Of a stretch of 10,104 bases of DNA, positions 7,114-10,104 are shown one piece after another (positions within the stretch are counted from its first letter, which is position 1; each line of letters begins with the position of its first letter). The translations under genes were made by a program, and so were the position numbers. The notes under the pieces are model-generated. The model saw nothing but the letters and a program-made list of their open reading frames with translations. It made no database searches and was not told the DNA's origin. The DNA is from JAMCRM01 sp041685075 (GTDB lineage: Bacteria; Acidobacteriota; Terriglobia; Bryobacterales; Bryobacteraceae): contig JAWLGN010000199.1 in the NCBI GenBank assembly GCA_041685075.1, positions 1 to 10,104 on the forward strand, written 5' to 3'.

Positions 7114-7951
7114 ACGGGCGCAGCCCGCGTTTTTTCAGGTGGGCGATCAGCCCGGCAGGGTCGTTGGTGATGATGCCGTCCACGCCGGCCTCGATCAGGC
7201 GGTCCCACTCGGCGGGCGTATCGGGTGTCCAGGCCATCACCTGGATGCCTGCGTGGTGTGCTTCGGCAATCTTCTCCCGGGTGACCAGGCGGTAGTTGGG
7301 GTTCACCATCCCCACGCCGGTTTCCCGCGCGATCTCGACGAAGCTGCGGTCGCCGCTGCCGTAGAGCGCCGCCACGGTGAGGTCGGGCGCGGCCGCCCGC
7401 ACGGCCTTCACCACCCGGAAGTCGAAGGATTGCACCAGCACGCGTTCTTCGAGCTGGTGTTTCCGGATGGCCGCAACGACCATCCGGGCGAACTCCTCAG
7501 GCTCCGGCGCGTAATCCTTCCACTGCTCGGTGCTCTTGATTTCGATGTTGAACTTCACCTTGGAATTGCCGGCCAGCGCCAGCACTTCGTCGAGCGTGGG
7601 AATGCGGGCGCCGGGCACCGGCTTCTGGCGCGGAAAGGCGGGTAGTGTCAGGGAGCCGCAGTCGTACTGCCGCACTTCGGCGAGCGTCATCGCGCGGATG
7701 GGGCGGCTGCTGCCGGGACCCTGGCAGATCTTCAGGTTGATGACCGGGTCGTGCGCCACCACGAGCGCGTTGTCGCGGGTGGCCAGCACGTCCAGTTCGA
7801 TGTAGTCCGCGCCGGCGCGGATGCCTTCTTTGAAGGCGGCGATGGTGTTCTCCGGGTAACTCACCATGGCGCCGCGATGAGCGTGAACCACAATGGGCGC
7901 CGCTGCGGCGACCCCCGTGAGGCTGAAGAGGCAAATCCAGAGGAGCTTCAT
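7112..7951 (-). CDS. secreted glycerophosphodiester phosphodiesterase (GDPD family)
   Basis: 279 residues, normal for a GlpQ/UgpQ-type GDPD. The family hydrolyses glycerophosphodiesters to sn-glycerol 3-phosphate and an alcohol on a TIM barrel using a divalent metal. The ATG at 7951 is preferred: AGGA lies 8 bases upstream and MKLLWICLFSLTGVAAAA is a clean Sec signal peptide; an ATG at 7960 would add only MVL. Visible active-site residues are HRG (H25, R26), PENT (33-36), E52 and D54 in YIELDV, H67 in VVAHDP, and E137/K139 in FNIEIKS. The SFDFR and MAWTPD strands and the closing GVDGIITNDPAGL are also typical of the family. The CQGP and YDCGSL segments with PGARIPTLDEV match a common bacterial subgroup. 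The signal peptide puts it in the periplasm or outside. Its SD site overlaps the TAG stop of the oxidoreductase gene, and it lies 15 bases (stop to start) before the GH109 gene. Confidence 0.9.
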   Translation of the reverse strand: MKLLWICLFSLTGVAAAAPIVVHAHRGAMVSYPENTIAAFKEGIRAGADYIELDVLATRDNALVVAHDPVINLKICQGPGSSRPIRAMTLAEVRQYDCGSLTLPAFPRQKPVPGARIPTLDEVLALAGNSKVKFNIEIKSTEQWKDYAPEPEEFARMVVAAIRKHQLEERVLVQSFDFRVVKAVRAAAPDLTVAALYGSGDRSFVEIARETGVGMVNPNYRLVTREKIAEAHHAGIQVMAWTPDTPAEWDRLIEAGVDGIITNDPAGLIAHLKKRGLRP

Positions 7952-7959
7952 GAGGACCA

Positions 7960-7963
7960 TCCT
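7960..7963 (-). promoter_or_regulatory. ribosome binding site of the phosphodiesterase gene, overlapping the upstream stop codon
   Basis: The minus strand reads TAGGATGG: the oxidoreductase stop TAG (7962-7964) runs into AGGA (7960-7963), which lies 8 bases before the ATG at 7951. The ATG at 7960 overlaps this element and has only a distant GGAAGG, so the Shine-Dalgarno favours the shorter protein. Confidence 0.55.
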
Positions 7964-9257
7964 ACACCGTGACCTTCCACGGGGCGCGGTTCTCGCGGGA
8001 AAGGTAGCGGCGTGCCTCGGGTTGCTTCACGGTCCAGTTCTCCTCGTCCCAATCGACGCGCACGCCGCTGCGCAGGGCGACGATGCCGAGCAGGCAGGAG
8101 GTGGTGGTGCGGTTGCACAGCTCCACGTCGGCAACGGGCTTGCCGCGCGTGCGGACGCACTCGAGGAAGTTGTCCCAGTGTTTGCCCAGCACCCAGGCAT
8201 CGGCCTTCACCACGGTTTCGGCCGCGCCGCGGCGTTCGGGGATGATGCGGTAGCCCCGCCGGTCCACAAACAGGGTGGCCTCGGTGCCATAGAAAACGAT
8301 GCCGTTCTCGCCGAAGTGGGAGTTCCCGTTGCCGTTGCGGTTCTCGTAAGTGGCGACGAAGCCGGGATAGTTGAGGGTGACCTGCAGGGTATCGGGCACC
8401 TCGCGGTCATCGGTGAAGTGGCACCTGGCGCCGAGGGCGGTGACCGAGCGCGGCATGACCTCGCCAAAGGCCATCTGGACGATGTCGAGCCAGTGGGGTC
8501 CCCAGTTGGTCACCTGCCCCCCGCCGTAGTCCCAATACCAGTGGAAGCAGGGAGCATTGATGCCCCCGGGCCGTCCGACGCGGTTGCGCGTATAGGGGCG
8601 CTTTGGGGCGGGGCCGAGCCACATGTCCCAGTCGAAGCCGGAGGGCGGTGGGCCGCCGGGATCTATGCCGAAGCCCTCGGGCGGGTTGTTGATGTAGTTC
8701 CAGGTGCGGACGAACTCAACTTTACCTAGCTGGCCGCTGCGCACGATCTCGCAGACCTTCTGGAAGTGCGGCGCGGAACGCTGCCAGGTTCCGGCCTGGA
8801 CCACGCGGTTGTACTTGCGCGCGGCCTTCACCATGAGGGCGCCTTCCTCTACGGTGTAGCTGAGCGGTTTCTCGACATAGACGTCCTTCCCTGCCTTGCA
8901 GGCTTCGACGGTCATGTAGGCATGCCAGTGGTTCGGCGTGTTGACGGAGACGGCGTCGATGGACTTATCGGCCAGGATCTCGCGAAAGTCCCGGACGGTT
9001 CGGACCTGGTTGTTGGTCGCTGCGGCGGCTTTGTCGAGAAACGGCTGATAGAGGTCGCAGACGGCGGTGACCGCGACATCGGGCCGGCTGAGGGTAGCGC
9101 GGAAGCTTGACATCCCGATGCTGCCGAGACCAATGTGCGCCACGGCGATGCGGTCGTTGGCGCCCTTCACGCGGCCGGTGAAGAGCGATGTGGTGACGGC
9201 GGCGCCGGCGGCGCCGAGGAACTCCCGGCGGCGGGATGAGTCGTGCTGCTGGTTCAT
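7962..9257 (-). CDS. Tat-exported Gfo/Idh/MocA family oxidoreductase
   Basis: 431 residues, a predicted NAD(P)-dependent sugar dehydrogenase with an N-terminal Tat signal (SRRREFLGAAGAAV, 8-21). The ATG at 9257 has GGAG 8 bases upstream. The Rossmann domain has G43-L-G45-S-I-G48 and the catalytic-site EKPLS (129-133). The C-terminal substrate domain contains DWDMWLGPAP (209-218), FHWYWDYGGG (238-247) and NWGPHWLDI (251-259), where H255 and D258 are the likely active-site pair. This is the long, exported subgroup abundant in Acidobacteriota and Planctomycetota; substrates are mostly unknown and 3-position oxidation of sugars or glycosides is the best guess. Its start codon overlaps the ThuA-like gene's stop (ATGA), which implies coupled translation. 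ThuA with a Gfo/Idh partner recalls rhizobial ThuAB, which oxidises trehalose and related disaccharides to 3-keto forms (established); the parallel here is inference. Confidence 0.9.
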   Translation of the reverse strand: MNQQHDSSRRREFLGAAGAAVTTSLFTGRVKGANDRIAVAHIGLGSIGMSSFRATLSRPDVAVTAVCDLYQPFLDKAAAATNNQVRTVRDFREILADKSIDAVSVNTPNHWHAYMTVEACKAGKDVYVEKPLSYTVEEGALMVKAARKYNRVVQAGTWQRSAPHFQKVCEIVRSGQLGKVEFVRTWNYINNPPEGFGIDPGGPPPSGFDWDMWLGPAPKRPYTRNRVGRPGGINAPCFHWYWDYGGGQVTNWGPHWLDIVQMAFGEVMPRSVTALGARCHFTDDREVPDTLQVTLNYPGFVATYENRNGNGNSHFGENGIVFYGTEATLFVDRRGYRIIPERRGAAETVVKADAWVLGKHWDNFLECVRTRGKPVADVELCNRTTTSCLLGIVALRSGVRVDWDEENWTVKQPEARRYLSRENRAPWKVTV

Positions 9258-10102
9258 TTCTTCGTCTCCGTGCGCCGCGGCCGGGGCTCGATGCCGGCCG
9301 CGCCGAAAGCATGGAGGTCGGGCGGCGGCGTTTCAACGCCCGTGGCGGGGACTTCGCGCCCCGCTGCCCAGACCACTCCGTTCAGGATGAGCCGGCGCAG
9401 GTTCTCGTCGGCCCAGTTTTTGTAGAAGTGCGGCATGACGACGCCGAAACCCCGGCCGCCGTCCTTGCGCTCGACGCCCCAAGCCACGGCCTCGGTCTTG
9501 GGATCCTCGGGCGGTACCTGAGCGGTGGCCAGGATCGTGACATTCGGTGCGGGACGGTTGCCGTCCGGCCCGAAGTAGTTGTTGTAGTACGGCTCGTCGG
9601 CCACCGTGAAGGTCCGCCAGCCGGCCGAGACCGGATGCGAGGGCCCGGCGGGACTCACGGTGACCGAATCAAAGACCCTGGCCACGGAGCGGTGATGCCG
9701 GTTGCGGGGCGCGAAGTAGCCGCCCATCCACTCGAGCAGCGGGTGCGCGCCGTCGGGCGGGGCGTTTTCCGCCGGCACGCCGTTGGCGTGGTGGAGGCAG
9801 ACGATCCCGGCGCCGCGCCGCATCATGGCGGCCAGATCCTCGAGAATCGTGGCGCTGTCCTCCATGCGGTGGGGCGGGAAAAGGTCGCCGATGAAGACCA
9901 CCGCGTCGACGTCATCGAGGACGGTGCGATCCCTGGGCCATTCCTCAAAGAATACCCGCGCCCGCACACCGGAGACGTTCTTCATGTTCTCCAGCGCCCA
10001 GGCCAAGAGGCGCCCTCCGGCTTTCACCTCGTGCGTGCCGGGCGGGTGAGTGCTGGGGCCAACGACGATCGCGACGGTGGTCTCCGGCCGCGCGGCCGGC
10101 AT
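9254..10102 (-). CDS. ThuA-like domain protein, 5' end at or beyond window edge
   Basis: 282 residues are visible from an ATG at 10102, two bases from the edge, so this Met may be internal. Exported relatives usually have a signal peptide before the first strand, and here only about nine residues precede it. The ThuA (glutamine-amidotransferase-like) fold is recognised from TVAIVVGPSTHPPGTHEVKA (9-28), DAVVFIGDL, GAGIVCLHHANGVP, HPLLEWMGGYFAPRN, FTVADEPYYNNYF, EAVAWGVERKDGGRGFGVVM, PHFYKNWADENLRRLILNGV and WAAGREVPATGVETPPPDL. The basic tail EPRPRRTETKK looks disordered. ThuA acts with ThuB on 3-keto-disaccharide formation in rhizobia, but the precise reaction of most relatives is unknown. 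It is the first visible gene of the leftward operon, so the operon promoter is outside the window. Confidence 0.87.
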   Translation of the reverse strand: MPAARPETTVAIVVGPSTHPPGTHEVKAGGRLLAWALENMKNVSGVRARVFFEEWPRDRTVLDDVDAVVFIGDLFPPHRMEDSATILEDLAAMMRRGAGIVCLHHANGVPAENAPPDGAHPLLEWMGGYFAPRNRHHRSVARVFDSVTVSPAGPSHPVSAGWRTFTVADEPYYNNYFGPDGNRPAPNVTILATAQVPPEDPKTEAVAWGVERKDGGRGFGVVMPHFYKNWADENLRRLILNGVVWAAGREVPATGVETPPPDLHAFGAAGIEPRPRRTETKK

Positions 10103-10104
10103 TT

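Noticed and set aside
6014..7645. Open frame of over 540 codons on the plus strand
   Set aside because: It runs antisense across the GH109 and phosphodiesterase genes and through their junction; its product has no recognisable domain or plausible start signal.
1..10104. CRISPR array, tRNA, rRNA, toxin-antitoxin or phage-defence system
   Set aside because: No regular repeat-spacer pattern, RNA gene signature or defence-type domain is visible; the window is occupied by receptor and sugar-metabolism genes.

Overview
The window is GC-rich and densely coded. It most likely comes from an Acidobacteriota genome of the Solibacter/Bryobacter type. The grounds are a large Oar-like TonB receptor with an N-terminal carboxypeptidase-regulatory domain and the motif set typical of that phylum, together with Tat-exported Gfo/Idh/MocA proteins and a ThuA-like protein. 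This placement is by protein style only; there is no rRNA or other marker in the window.

Layout. Bases 1-121 carry no gene I can support. They hold an imperfect 25-bp-period direct repeat and may be the end of an insertion sequence. A near-consensus sigma70-type promoter (TTGACA, 17-bp spacer, TATAAG; 116-144) then drives a rightward pair: a 1,160-residue TonB-dependent receptor-like protein, and 59 bases later a secreted beta-rich protein with a probable Ig-like plus concanavalin-like layout. This pair converges on a leftward block that fills the rest of the window, with only 9 bases between the two stop codons at about 4775-4783.

The leftward block, read in transcription order from the right edge, contains: a ThuA-like protein (start at or beyond the edge); a Tat-exported Gfo/Idh/MocA oxidoreductase (4-base ATGA overlap); a secreted glycerophosphodiester phosphodiesterase; a Tat-exported family-GH109 alpha-N-acetylgalactosaminidase-like enzyme; and, after a 78-base gap with two GC palindromes, a membrane-anchored TPR-like protein whose last residues are a c-type heme motif (CTACHER). 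The first four are tightly coupled and are almost certainly one operon; the fifth may be read through from it.

How they may work together (inference): the receptor brings in, and the secreted beta-sandwich protein may bind, a glycan. The ThuA/oxidoreductase pair and the GH109 enzyme handle sugars by NAD(H)-linked chemistry. The phosphodiesterase releases glycerol phosphate or a related alcohol. An exported alpha-GalNAc-ase beside an exported glycerophosphodiesterase would suit an amino-sugar-decorated, glycerophosphate-containing polymer such as a teichoic-acid-like or host/fungal glycan. No single gene here proves the substrate. I see no tRNA, rRNA, CRISPR array or complete transposase gene.
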